In this document: positions 17,978 to 26,738 of the stretch, one piece after another
How the letters are laid out: every line of letters starts with the position of its first letter
Numbering within the stretch: the stretch's first letter is position 1
DNA from: Halalkalibacter oceani
GTDB taxonomy: Bacteria; Bacillota; Bacilli; Bacillales; Bacillaceae_D
NCBI RefSeq assembly: GCF_023715705.1
Contig: NZ_JAMBOS010000024.1
Span: 1-64,000 of the forward strand
Length of the DNA: 64,000 nucleotides
Direction: 5' to 3'
The notes under the pieces: model-generated
What the model was told of the DNA's origin: nothing
Databases searched by the model: none
What the model saw: the letters and a program-made list of their open reading frames with translations, nothing else
Position numbers and translations under genes: made by a program

Positions 17978-19027
17978 TTAACACTGAGGATGAAAGAGCG
18001 CTTTTACATAGCCCTTGCCCCCATTTGTCATGTCACGGAATGCGTTTGGTCCTTCTCTTAGTGGCAATCGATGGGTAATAATCGGTTCCACCCGGATCGC
18101 GCCTGTCTTCATAAAATGGACGGTCGCCTCCCATTCCCGGCCTGGAAACGGGGAGGAGAGCGCATTCCACGAGCCATAGAGACGCAATTCATTGCGGACA
18201 ATTTTCTCAAAATAAAAGCGTTCGACATTCACGTCACCGTAGGGGATTCCGAGAAAAACGACTTCTCCGCCTTTTTTCGGCAAGGCGAGCACTTGCGCCG
18301 AAGTGACAGGAGAGCCTGCCGCCTCGACTGCAAGGTCGACGCCTCGGCCGGCCGTCTTCTGATACATTTGTTCGTGGACCGGTGAGTGAGCGGCATGAAT
18401 GATCACGTCAGCGCCGAGCCGCCTCGCAAGATCGAGCTTTGCTTCGTCGATGTCGATCGCAAAAACCCGCTTCGCGCCAAAAATTTTCGCCCATTGAACC
18501 GCCAGCAGGCCGATGCTGCCGCAGCCGATAATCGCGACATCCGCTCCAGCCTGGATTGTCGTTTGATAGAAGCCATGAGTAACGACCGCGGACGGTTCAA
18601 TGAGAGCGGCGGTATCATAGTCAATCTCTTCCGGCAAGGAAATGACGTTCCGTTCCGGTAGCGTCACATAGGTTGCAAACGCGCCGGGATGCCGTGCCCC
18701 GAGCACTGTTAAAGCTTCACATTGCGATAGCTTCCCCTGCTGGCAGCTTGGGCAGCTTCCACAATGAAAGGCGGGACAACCCGCCACCCGGTCTCCTACT
18801 TGGACGCTTTGTACATTCGCCCCTACTTCTTTCACGATACCGGAGAATTCATGACCGAATGTCATTCCTTTGACGTAGGGGCCTAGTTTTTTATACCGTG
18901 ATAGATCAGAACCGCATATGCCGGCAGCCATCACTTCAATTATGACGTCATCTTCGGAATTGAGAACAGGCTCTGGCATGTTCATATAACGGATATCCTG
19001 CACGCCATATAAATTTAACGCTTCCAT
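17978..19027 (-). CDS. gatD: Zinc-dependent dehydrogenase, galactitol-1-phosphate 5-dehydrogenase-like
   Basis: 349 residues from the ATG at 19027 (ribosome site GGAGAGGG). Medium-chain zinc alcohol dehydrogenase: catalytic zinc ligands in ICGSD and GHEFSGIVKEVG, structural zinc cysteines C-x2-C-x2-C-x7-C (CGSCPSCQQGKLSQC), and NAD fold IIGCGSIGLLAVQWAK. Last gene of a PTS operon with gatA, gatB and gatC, so it probably oxidises the imported polyol phosphate to a ketose phosphate. The exact polyol is not certain. Confidence 0.85.
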   Translation of the reverse strand: MEALNLYGVQDIRYMNMPEPVLNSEDDVIIEVMAAGICGSDLSRYKKLGPYVKGMTFGHEFSGIVKEVGANVQSVQVGDRVAGCPAFHCGSCPSCQQGKLSQCEALTVLGARHPGAFATYVTLPERNVISLPEEIDYDTAALIEPSAVVTHGFYQTTIQAGADVAIIGCGSIGLLAVQWAKIFGAKRVFAIDIDEAKLDLARRLGADVIIHAAHSPVHEQMYQKTAGRGVDLAVEAAGSPVTSAQVLALPKKGGEVVFLGIPYGDVNVERFYFEKIVRNELRLYGSWNALSSPFPGREWEATVHFMKTGAIRVEPIITHRLPLREGPNAFRDMTNGGKGYVKALFHPQC

Positions 19028-19028
19028 A

Positions 19029-19196
19029 CTACGCCCTCTCCTGACCTTCACTCGTTTTCTTCATTTTCGGCTTTGCGAGAACGCTATAGAGAGCAAAGCC
19101 AACGATCAGCGAGTTGAAAATCATTTGGTAATCCACATAAAAGCTGACCAGACCTCTTAATGGACCCAGCATAAAATCAAGCATTAGCTCGACCAT
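19029..19196 (-). CDS. Small membrane protein in the galactitol-type operon (55 aa)
   Basis: An ATG at 19196 with ribosome site CGGAGTGA opens a 55-residue frame ending TAG one base before the gatD start. It begins MVELMLDFMLGPLRGLVSF, has a central hydrophobic helix (about 25-42, MIFNSLIVGFALYSVLA) and a basic tail KPKMKKTSEGQERA. It fills an otherwise empty 196-base gap between two operon genes, and its stop is nearly coupled to gatD, which argues that it is translated. No family recognised; it may be a small accessory subunit of the permease. Confidence 0.7.
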   Translation of the reverse strand: MVELMLDFMLGPLRGLVSFYVDYQMIFNSLIVGFALYSVLAKPKMKKTSEGQERA

Positions 19197-19223
19197 GTTT
19201 CATCACTCCGATCTTTTTGCACC

Positions 19224-20258
19224 TTATTGTTCCTCCGGGGTTAAAAGCACTTTAATTGCTTCTCCGCTTTTGATTGCTTGATAGGCATCTTCCCACTGTG
19301 TAATCGGAAATTCGTGTGTGACAAGCGCCTTCGCATCGACCTGTCCTTTATTCAGCAGCGCCAGCGACGGCTCCCAATCGGCCGGCTTCTGGCTCCGGCT
19401 GCCGACAACGCGGATTTCTTTTTGAATGATTTTCTCCAGATCGAAGGACACTTCCGCTGTCGCAAACAACCCCACCTGGCCGTACTGCCCTTTCTTCCGT
19501 AAAAGATCAAGTCCCTGCTTAGCGGCCGCCGCTGCCCCTGAGCATTCATAAACGACATCAGCGCCATATCCGTCCGTCAAAGAGCGGACGAGCTCTTTCA
19601 CATCCTCTTCCTGCGTGTTGACGACATAGTCGATTCCGAGCTCCTTCGCCTTTTTGAGCCGGAGTTCATCATTGGTCAACCCCGTAATGATGACCCGTGC
19701 TCCTCTGCTTTTTGCGACCTGGGCCGTAAAGAGCCCGATTGGTCCTGGCCCAATGACAACGACAAGATCACCGTTTTCAATCTTCGTTTTTGCCACAGCA
19801 TGATACGTGCAGGCGAGCGGCTCCGTCATCGCTGCGGATTGATAATCAACACCTTCCGGCAGATGATGCAGGCTCTCTTTTCTGGCGATCAAGTATTTGG
19901 CAAAACCGCCATCGACCTGTGTACCCAATCCTTTGCGATGCGGACAAAGATTATAATCGCCTGACTGGCAATAGCGGCATTCCCCGCAAACCTCGAATGT
20001 TGTCTCCGACGTGACGCGGTCACCCACCTTGAAATCCTTAACCCCCGCGCCGACCTCGACGATTTCTCCGGAAAACTCATGACCGAGCGTCACCGGGGTC
20101 CGTACTTTATAGTGGCCTTCATACGTATGAATGTCCGAGCCGCATATCCCGGCGTACTTCACTTCGATTTTCACCTGGTTCACACCCGGCACCGGTTCTG
20201 GTTTTTCTTGAATATGAAGATGGCCAAAGCCGTCTTCTGTTTTGACCAATGCTTTCAT
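19224..20258 (-). CDS. Zinc-dependent dehydrogenase, sorbitol/threonine dehydrogenase-like
   Basis: 344 residues. Catalytic zinc ligands lie in GICGSDIHTYEGHYKV and GHEFSGEIVEVG; structural zinc cysteines in CGECRYCQSGDYNLC. The Rossmann segment VVIGPGPIGLFTAQVAKSRG follows. It is a medium-chain polyol dehydrogenase distinct from the other one in the operon; the two may act on different polyols or on free and phosphorylated forms. Confidence 0.88.
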   Translation of the reverse strand: MKALVKTEDGFGHLHIQEKPEPVPGVNQVKIEVKYAGICGSDIHTYEGHYKVRTPVTLGHEFSGEIVEVGAGVKDFKVGDRVTSETTFEVCGECRYCQSGDYNLCPHRKGLGTQVDGGFAKYLIARKESLHHLPEGVDYQSAAMTEPLACTYHAVAKTKIENGDLVVVIGPGPIGLFTAQVAKSRGARVIITGLTNDELRLKKAKELGIDYVVNTQEEDVKELVRSLTDGYGADVVYECSGAAAAAKQGLDLLRKKGQYGQVGLFATAEVSFDLEKIIQKEIRVVGSRSQKPADWEPSLALLNKGQVDAKALVTHEFPITQWEDAYQAIKSGEAIKVLLTPEEQ

Positions 20259-20293
20259 TCTGTCGCCTCCTAGCCTGTTGCTCTTTGCTCCTA

Positions 20294-21553
20294 TCAGCTG
20301 AATAAAGCAAAAAGCTTTACGATAATATAATTGATCATGTTGCCGCCCTGATCGATGCTTGAAATCAGTCCCGCCCCTTCAGGGATGTTGAAATTGCTGT
20401 CGATCGCCATTTGCGTAAAAATCGGCGCAACATCTGTCGCAATGTAAAGGGAAATCGCAATCATAATCGTACCGACGATAACCGAATGGACAATATTCCC
20501 GCGTGCCGCTCCGACAATAAAGGCGACAATAAACGGGATCGTCGCTAAATCACCAAATGGAAGCAGCGCATTTCCCGGCAGCACGACCGCCATAAATACC
20601 GTGATGGGTACTAAAATCAAGGCAGTTGAGATCACCGATGGATGCCCTAACGCGACAGCCGCATCCAGTCCGATATAAATTTCCCGATCACCAAAGCGCT
20701 TATTTAACCATTCACGCGCCGATTCTGAAACAGGCATTAGCCCTTCCATTAAAATTTTGACCATCCGTGGCATTAAAACCATCACCGCCGCCATGGCGAT
20801 CCCGATCTCGATCACATCACCGATGCTGTATCCTGCCAGGAAGCCGATAGTCGCCCCTAGGACAAGACCGATAAACATCGATTCTCCTAAAATACCAAAG
20901 CGTTTTTCAATTGTTTCCGGATCGACATTCCACTTTTTCACCCCGGGAATCCTTTGCAGACCTTTGACTAAAAAAATTCCCGGCGCGTATGAAATCGTAC
21001 TTCCCGTTGCGATTGAAACCCCCGGCAAGTCGTAAAACTCGCCGATCATCGGTGCCGTCCAGTCAGCAATTTTCAGGCAAACAATTTGGAAAAGAACGGC
21101 CGCAAGTAACGCCAGCACAACCTGGTTCGTAATCGTGTAGACCATCGCCGCTGTGAAAGTATAATGCCAGAAGTTCCAAATATCGACATTCATCGTCTTC
21201 GTTGTTTTCGTCGCGAGCATAATCACATTGACCATTAAGCCAAGAGGAATAATAAATGCAGCAACAATCGAGGCCCAGGCAATTGACGATGAAGCCGGCC
21301 AGCCGATGTCAATGACATTTAATTCGACGCCGAGCCGGTCCACCATTCCCTGCGCCGCTGGACCTAAATTGTGAACGAGTAAATCAACGACCAGAAAGAT
21401 TCCAACGAAAGCGATTCCAATTGTCAGCCCCGAGCGAAATGCTTTGCCCGGCTTTTGCCCAAAAATCATCCCGAGGATAAAAATCGCGACCGGTAAAATA
21501 ACCGTTGCTCCTAAATCTAAGAACGCTTGAATGAAATTCACGAAGCCCTCCAT
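20294..21553 (-). CDS. gatC: PTS galactitol-type EIIC permease
   Basis: 419 residues with about ten hydrophobic segments; SGLTIGIAFVGIFLVVDLLV and GLDAAVALGHPSVISTAL match the GatC/SgcC family of integral permeases. Works with the separate EIIA and EIIB encoded just upstream. Confidence 0.9.
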   Translation of the reverse strand: MEGFVNFIQAFLDLGATVILPVAIFILGMIFGQKPGKAFRSGLTIGIAFVGIFLVVDLLVHNLGPAAQGMVDRLGVELNVIDIGWPASSSIAWASIVAAFIIPLGLMVNVIMLATKTTKTMNVDIWNFWHYTFTAAMVYTITNQVVLALLAAVLFQIVCLKIADWTAPMIGEFYDLPGVSIATGSTISYAPGIFLVKGLQRIPGVKKWNVDPETIEKRFGILGESMFIGLVLGATIGFLAGYSIGDVIEIGIAMAAVMVLMPRMVKILMEGLMPVSESAREWLNKRFGDREIYIGLDAAVALGHPSVISTALILVPITVFMAVVLPGNALLPFGDLATIPFIVAFIVGAARGNIVHSVIVGTIMIAISLYIATDVAPIFTQMAIDSNFNIPEGAGLISSIDQGGNMINYIIVKLFALFS

Positions 21554-21630
21554 CTGTCTTCCCCCTTTTTTCCGAGCAGAGTCCGGCTTCCTCCAGGAGG
21601 GGAAGCCGAGTCATTTATTTCATCTCTTTC

Positions 21631-21915
21631 CTACGCTTTCAGCGCTTCGAGAATCTGTTTCTTTGTCTCGTCTGTTCCGATCCCGGTTAAAAATGAGCGG
21701 GCGTTAATAACCGGAAATGGATATTCCACTTTCGTCATCGCTGTCGTGACGAGAAGATCTGCTGTATCTTTATGACTTGCCACTTCGGCAATTTTAATTT
21801 GGACTAAATCGATTGTTAAATTATGCTCTTTCGCCATCTCTTCAATCGCGTTGTTGACAACCGTCGATGTGGCGATCCCTGCCCCGCAGGCCACTAATAC
21901 TTTTTTCTTTTTCAT
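21631..21915 (-). CDS. gatB: PTS galactitol-type EIIB
   Basis: 94 residues. The phospho-cysteine lies in the N-terminal P-loop-like motif VLVACGAGIATSTVVNNAIEE. It transfers phosphate from EIIA to the sugar. The gene starts two bases after the gatA stop; ribosome site GAGGTGAATAACG. Confidence 0.92.
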   Translation of the reverse strand: MKKKKVLVACGAGIATSTVVNNAIEEMAKEHNLTIDLVQIKIAEVASHKDTADLLVTTAMTKVEYPFPVINARSFLTGIGTDETKKQILEALKA

Positions 21916-21917
21916 CG

Positions 21918-22406
21918 TTATTCACCTCCTTCATCCGATAAACTAGTTAATTGATCTGTTAAGTATGTTTTTAACGTTGTCGAATCCATTTCGTTGACAA
22001 TCTTCTGAAGCTTTTCTTCACTTTGTAGAATAAGCATTAATTGCTGTAACAGCTTAAGCTGGGAATGTGCCTCATCCATCGCCAGCATGAAGACGAGCTT
22101 CACCGGCACTGTTTCTGTCGGAGCTCCCCCCATCACGCCGAATTCAACCGGATGACGCAAGACGGCGACGCTGATCGACTTCCGCCTGACATGCTCAACA
22201 TCTGTATGGGGAATCGCTACAGCTACTCCGCCAGTTGGGAGACCCGTTGAATATTCTCCTTCTCTTTTAATGACAGCCTCAACATAGCTCTCCTTGACCA
22301 AGCCGTGATCGACCATATTTCTTCCCATCATTTCTAAAATATCTTCCTTTGTTTCCCCGACGAGATCTAGCAATATCGTTGATTCATTCAGCACCCATTC
22401 GCTCAT
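21918..22406 (-). CDS. gatA: PTS EIIA, fructose/mannitol-galactitol family
   Basis: 162 residues. The phospho-histidine lies in VAVAIPHTDVEHVRRKSI. It receives phosphate from HPr and passes it to GatB. It follows the PRD regulator gene by 35 bases. Confidence 0.9.
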   Translation of the reverse strand: MSEWVLNESTILLDLVGETKEDILEMMGRNMVDHGLVKESYVEAVIKREGEYSTGLPTGGVAVAIPHTDVEHVRRKSISVAVLRHPVEFGVMGGAPTETVPVKLVFMLAMDEAHSQLKLLQQLMLILQSEEKLQKIVNEMDSTTLKTYLTDQLTSLSDEGGE

Positions 22407-22441
22407 GATTCATGCTCCTATCCTGATAAACTCTCTTTCTC

Positions 22442-24499
22442 TCAATCATGTGAATACATCTCGATCAAGTCATAGATTTCAGCAACAGTTTTGGCCTCGA
22501 TCATCCGCTGCCGGTCTTTTTCCGAAGCGGCCAGCTTGAATAGCTGCCTCAACGCCCGGATGTGTTGCTGCTTGTCAACAGCGGCTATAACGATCATCAA
22601 CTGGACGTCCTCCTCGGCTGTAAAGGCGACCGGCTTCTGTAAGCGCAATAAGCTCATCCCTACCTGCCTGGCTCCTTGTTCGGGCGCCGCATGCGGGATC
22701 GCAAGACCGGGTGCAATGATAATATAAGGATCGCGCACCGGATTACGGACGAGCGCTTCGACATACCGCTCTTCCACAACACCGCCTCGAACGAGCGGCT
22801 CTGCCGCAAGGCGCAACGCTTCCTCCCATGATGGAACCGAATGCCTGAGCGAAATATACCCGGGTCGGATTAATTCACGTAAACTGACTTTTTCGTCACC
22901 GTGGTCAATTGCCGCCACCTGTTGCTGATTTTGGAACAAATAATAGCCAAGCTCTTTTTTTAATCCTTTTTCATCCTCGATCCTCGTATAGTTCCTGACA
23001 ATATCGATGACATAATCCAAGTTAATTTCATTCGGATTATAGCCGTGAAGGTCTTGCATCACCTGTTGCTTCAGCCGTTGTCTTTCTTCCCTGCTGAGAA
23101 ACGTCTTCGTTACATAGAGCGGCTTTTCCGTTTCAAGCTTCGTTTGCGAGAAGACGATATCATAGGAAAGATGATATTCATAAAATTCCCGCATCGATAA
23201 CGAGTCGAGAAAAATAAACTCCGGGAATAAGCCGCTCAATTCCTGAAACATCAGCCGCGATACAGACACCCCTTGAGGACAGACGACAATCGCCTTAACT
23301 TTCTTTTCAATGCTTTCCCCTTGTCGTGTCATCCAGGAGCCGATCAGCATCGTAATATACATCACTTCCACATCGGGCATTTTAGCGCCGATGACCGTTT
23401 CAAGCGGACCAAGACTTCTCCGCACTAAATGAAGCAGCTCCTGATATTCCTGGCTGAAGGACTCTTTAACCCGATCCATTTCCGTCAGCTGATATTTGAT
23501 GCGATAATACGCCGGCTTAATATGCTGTAGCAGCTTTTTGAACAACAAATCCCGTTCCTGAAAGTACACGCACGCACTTTGCTCAAACAGTCTCAGCATA
23601 TCGGCAATCGCTGTCTGCAATTGCGGGATCACCGGATCACCCTTCACCTCCGACCAGTGAATATTGGAGGTCAGCACATGCAAGGTCATATACAGTCGCT
23701 CCTGGACCGGAACTTTTGAACCAGGACGAAAAATCTCGTTTGCCACCTGATATTCCCTCGTCTCCGCCAGTTCCTGATAGCGTGCTGGAAAAGGCTCTAA
23801 CAGGCAGCCATTTTCAATTCGTCTTAGCACAAGGAGAAAGACATAGGGCATCACTTGAAGCTTTTCGTCAGTAAATTTAATAGCCAGTTCGCTTTCCACT
23901 TTTTCGATTTGCTTGTTCAGCTGATCAATTTCAGCTTGTTCAATAGAGGCGGTCGCCATGAACAGCTTTTTCCCGGAATGAATGCCGAAAATGAAATTCG
24001 TCACCCTGACCAGCAGCCGGCGAATATGAAGCTCGTTCCCTTCCAACAGATAGCCGGATTTACGAGAGTAACGTACACTCAGCCCATATTCAAAGGCATA
24101 GTGATGCACCTGCTTCAGATCACTCAGGATCGTGTTCTTGCTATAACCAAGCTCTGAATGAAAATGAAGAAGGGAAAGCTCCTCTTTACTGCTGATGAGC
24201 ATGAGAAGAATCAGATAAACCCGTTGTTCCTCTGTTAAAAACTGAATAGTCTCCTGCTCAACGGGAACGTGCTCACGATTTATCTTCGCAAAAACAGAGT
24301 GATCAACAACAAAATGACCTTGTCTCGTCCTTTCGATCTCAGGAAGCTCTTCTTGCTTGAGCCAGCTATTTATTTGCTTAATCGTGTACCCTAGCTGACG
24401 TCTGGATAATTGATATTTCTTCACTAATAAAGCGCTTGTTACGTTTGGATTACGTGCTAACTCATTAAGGATCTTTTGACTTCGCTCATTGAGTGCCAA
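22442..24499 (-). CDS. PRD-containing transcriptional activator of the PTS operon (BglG/MtlR type)
   Basis: 685 residues from TTG 24499, preceded by AAGGAGGG with a 6-base gap. N-terminal helix-turn-helix segments (LNERSQKILNELARNPNV; KYQLSRRQLGYTIKQINSWL), then two PRD domains (about 180-395), an EIIB-like domain (about 400-490, IVVCPQGVSVSRLMFQEL) and a C-terminal EIIA-like domain with His in GLAIPHAAPEQ. Such proteins are DNA-binding activators set by HPr- and EIIB-dependent phosphorylation. First gene of the operon, so probably autogenous. Confidence 0.92.
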   Translation of the reverse strand: MALNERSQKILNELARNPNVTSALLVKKYQLSRRQLGYTIKQINSWLKQEELPEIERTRQGHFVVDHSVFAKINREHVPVEQETIQFLTEEQRVYLILLMLISSKEELSLLHFHSELGYSKNTILSDLKQVHHYAFEYGLSVRYSRKSGYLLEGNELHIRRLLVRVTNFIFGIHSGKKLFMATASIEQAEIDQLNKQIEKVESELAIKFTDEKLQVMPYVFLLVLRRIENGCLLEPFPARYQELAETREYQVANEIFRPGSKVPVQERLYMTLHVLTSNIHWSEVKGDPVIPQLQTAIADMLRLFEQSACVYFQERDLLFKKLLQHIKPAYYRIKYQLTEMDRVKESFSQEYQELLHLVRRSLGPLETVIGAKMPDVEVMYITMLIGSWMTRQGESIEKKVKAIVVCPQGVSVSRLMFQELSGLFPEFIFLDSLSMREFYEYHLSYDIVFSQTKLETEKPLYVTKTFLSREERQRLKQQVMQDLHGYNPNEINLDYVIDIVRNYTRIEDEKGLKKELGYYLFQNQQQVAAIDHGDEKVSLRELIRPGYISLRHSVPSWEEALRLAAEPLVRGGVVEERYVEALVRNPVRDPYIIIAPGLAIPHAAPEQGARQVGMSLLRLQKPVAFTAEEDVQLMIVIAAVDKQQHIRALRQLFKLAASEKDRQRMIEAKTVAEIYDLIEMYSHD

Positions 24500-24522
24500 C
24501 CAAATCCCTCCTTGCAAAATCA

Positions 24523-24561
24523 ATTATATCACCGGGAAGCACATGGAAGTATGCGCTTTCA
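24523..24561 (-). promoter_or_regulatory. Galactitol-type operon promoter with cre-like site
   Basis: TATAAT on the minus strand at 24523-24528 without a good -35, which fits activator dependence. TGAAAGCGCATACT (minus strand, 24548-24561) resembles a CcpA cre box overlapping the -35 area. Confidence 0.4.
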
Positions 24562-24833
24562 TCCCAAATTATGGAGCAACGATTGTACAACTTCGCGCTC
24601 TACTATATCATTCAATACCGATAAATGGTAAAAAAACCAACTTCCAAATGTCGTTGGTTTTCGTCATAATAGTTGACTGCGTTCGCGGAAACAAGGTCTT
24701 TATTCCCTACTATCTCCTGAACCGCCTTTCACCTGTTCGAACATCACAGCCGCCCTCGGTTTGTTTTTATAGTTCCAATGGTCTATAATAACCTGCCACC
24801 CCTCGATGAATGTTAAGAGGATCGGGAGACCGA
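24562..24833. other. Divergent intergenic region
   Basis: Separates the PTS operon from the phosphatase gene. No gene or further signal was found before the PhoP-like repeats. Confidence 0.3.
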
Positions 24834-24887
24834 TTTACATAATTATTACTTTCTCTTCACATTAGTTAAATATTTTGATGTTACGGT
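24834..24887 (+). promoter_or_regulatory. PhoP-box-like direct repeats upstream of the phosphatase
   Basis: Four hexamers at exact 11-bp period: TTTACA (24834), ATTACT (24845), TTCACA (24856) and TAAATA (24867). The PhoP consensus in Bacillus is TT-A/T/C-ACA repeated every 11 bp. A weak -10-like TACGGT follows at 24882-24887. Confidence 0.55.
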
Positions 24888-24925
24888 AAAAAAGATTGAA
24901 AAATCGAGTAATAAGGAGGAGGATC

Positions 24926-26611
24926 ATGAAAGTGATCAAAAAAAGGTTAAAAAATTATAGTAGCAGATTGGCAAAAACAGCATTGGCTGCGGCTCTTTTC
25001 TTTTCAGCATTCGCCGGGGCGGCTCATGCTGACGCCGCAAACGACCGCGGTTCCGCGAAAAACGTCATTTTATTAATTCCTGACGGGATGGGGATCAGCT
25101 ACTTAACGACAACCAGAATCTTTAAAGGGGAAGAACTTTCTTTTGAACGCTATGTAAAAGGATTAATGAAAACTTATTCATCAGACACTAATGTCACCGA
25201 TTCAGCCGCTGCCGGGACAGCAATGGCAACCGGCTACAAAACAAATAACGGCATGATTTCCGTTACTCCGGATGGCTTAGAGCCTGATTCCATTTTAGAT
25301 GCTGCTCGTGAAAGCGGAAAAGGGACAGGCCTTGTGGCGACTTCAAGAATTACGCACGCCACTCCAGCCGTTTTCGTCGCCCATGACCCGAGCAGAGGAA
25401 ACGAAGTCGCTTTAGCACAAGATTATATCCCAAATGTTGATGTCATCCTTGGTGGAGGACGGGACATGTTCATGACTGAAGCAGATGGCGGCAGACAGCC
25501 GGAGCGCGACTTGATTGCCGAGGCAATTGACGCTGGCTACGAGTATATCGAACATCGCGATCAGATCGCTGATGTGACGTCTGATAAAGTGCTCGGTCTG
25601 TTCGCGATGACTGACTTGAAATACGAAATCGACCGCGACACTGAAAGCGTCCCAAGCCTGGCGGAGATGACGGAGCTCGCCATCAATTCTTTAAGTCAAA
25701 ATGATGAAGGATTTTTCTTAATGGTAGAGGGCAGCCAAATTGACTGGGCCGGCCATGCCAACGACCCTATTGCGCTTATTCATGACATGCTGGCCTTTGA
25801 GGAAGCGTTCGATGTTGCTTTGGAATTTGCCAGAAACGATGAAGACACATTGCTAGTTGTTGTCGGCGACCATGAAACAGGTGGATTAAACGTAGGAAAT
25901 ACACCAGGTGGTTACATGGAAAACATTCAAGTGCTGCGAAATGCGACCGGAAGCTCCAATGCTGTTACGGAAGCACTGATTGACGCCGCGGTTCAGACAG
26001 ATATCAGCTATGCTACTGAGCAAAACGGTGAATACTATGTGCCGTTAAGAGAGATTGTCAGCAGCCTTAATGGTGAACTTGAACTTAAAGGGCGCACCGT
26101 TAACCTCGACGTACTTGGAACGAGTACAACAATTAGCTTAAATGGATTGCCTAAAACCTTTGATGGGCCACTCGTTCTCGATAGAGGCACCACATACGTC
26201 AATGTCCAGCACTTTGCTGAGCTGCTTGGGCTGCAGGCCGGCATCGGAACAAGCGAGGACAAAACGACTGCTTATTTCGTTGACATTCAAGCCGCAGCTG
26301 GTCCTATTCTCGGTCTTGACTTGAACGAAGATGATTTTACTACATTAACAAGCGTCAATTGGGATCAGAGAGGGTCGTTGACCGATGAAGTTGGAACGGT
26401 TGTTTCAGCGCATGCCTTGTTGAGCTGGGGATCGCGCCACCATACCGGTGAGGAGCTTCCTCTTTATGCTTACGGAGCAGGTGCCAATCAATTCGTCGGC
26501 CTGATTGACAACACGGATTTACCGCGGATTCTGTCTTATTTGATGGATGTTAATCTGTTCGAAAACGAAGATGAATTCATGCAAAAAATTGAGGAACGCA
26601 GAAGCTATTAA
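24926..26611 (+). CDS. phoA: Secreted alkaline phosphatase with inserted domain
   Basis: 561 residues from the ATG after AAGGAGGAGGATC. The signal peptide ends near AHADA (residue 35). Core: PDGMG metal site, nucleophile Ser93 in VTDSAAAGTAMATG, EGSQIDWAGHAND, GDHETGG and the last histidine in HHTGEELPLYAYG. Between the last two motifs, residues about 370-455 form an extra segment (YYVPLREIVSSLNGEL; GTTYVNVQHFAELLGL) resembling the copper-amine-oxidase N-terminal-like domain of Bacillus envelope proteins. The enzyme hydrolyses phosphomonoesters outside the cell; PhoP-type repeats upstream imply phosphate control. Confidence 0.93.
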   Translation: MKVIKKRLKNYSSRLAKTALAAALFFSAFAGAAHADAANDRGSAKNVILLIPDGMGISYLTTTRIFKGEELSFERYVKGLMKTYSSDTNVTDSAAAGTAMATGYKTNNGMISVTPDGLEPDSILDAARESGKGTGLVATSRITHATPAVFVAHDPSRGNEVALAQDYIPNVDVILGGGRDMFMTEADGGRQPERDLIAEAIDAGYEYIEHRDQIADVTSDKVLGLFAMTDLKYEIDRDTESVPSLAEMTELAINSLSQNDEGFFLMVEGSQIDWAGHANDPIALIHDMLAFEEAFDVALEFARNDEDTLLVVVGDHETGGLNVGNTPGGYMENIQVLRNATGSSNAVTEALIDAAVQTDISYATEQNGEYYVPLREIVSSLNGELELKGRTVNLDVLGTSTTISLNGLPKTFDGPLVLDRGTTYVNVQHFAELLGLQAGIGTSEDKTTAYFVDIQAAAGPILGLDLNEDDFTTLTSVNWDQRGSLTDEVGTVVSAHALLSWGSRHHTGEELPLYAYGAGANQFVGLIDNTDLPRILSYLMDVNLFENEDEFMQKIEERRSY

Positions 26612-26623
26612 TGATTAACGAAG

Positions 26624-26655
26624 ACCGGGCCTCCGAGCAGAAGGCCCGGTTTTCC
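26624..26655 (+). terminator. Phosphatase terminator
   Basis: ACCGGGCC...GGCCCGGT stem followed by TTTTCCTT. Confidence 0.8.
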
Positions 26656-26691
26656 TTCTGATCAAGCGCTGTCCTTCCCTCCACACACACG

Positions 26692-26728
26692 ACAAACCCG
26701 CGACTCATCCCTGAAATCGCGGGTTTGC
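26692..26728 (-). terminator. Amidase gene terminator
   Basis: CAAACCCGCG...CGCGGGTTTG stem, 11 bases past the amidase stop codon on the minus strand. Confidence 0.7.
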
Positions 26729-26738
26729 ATTTGACTGT

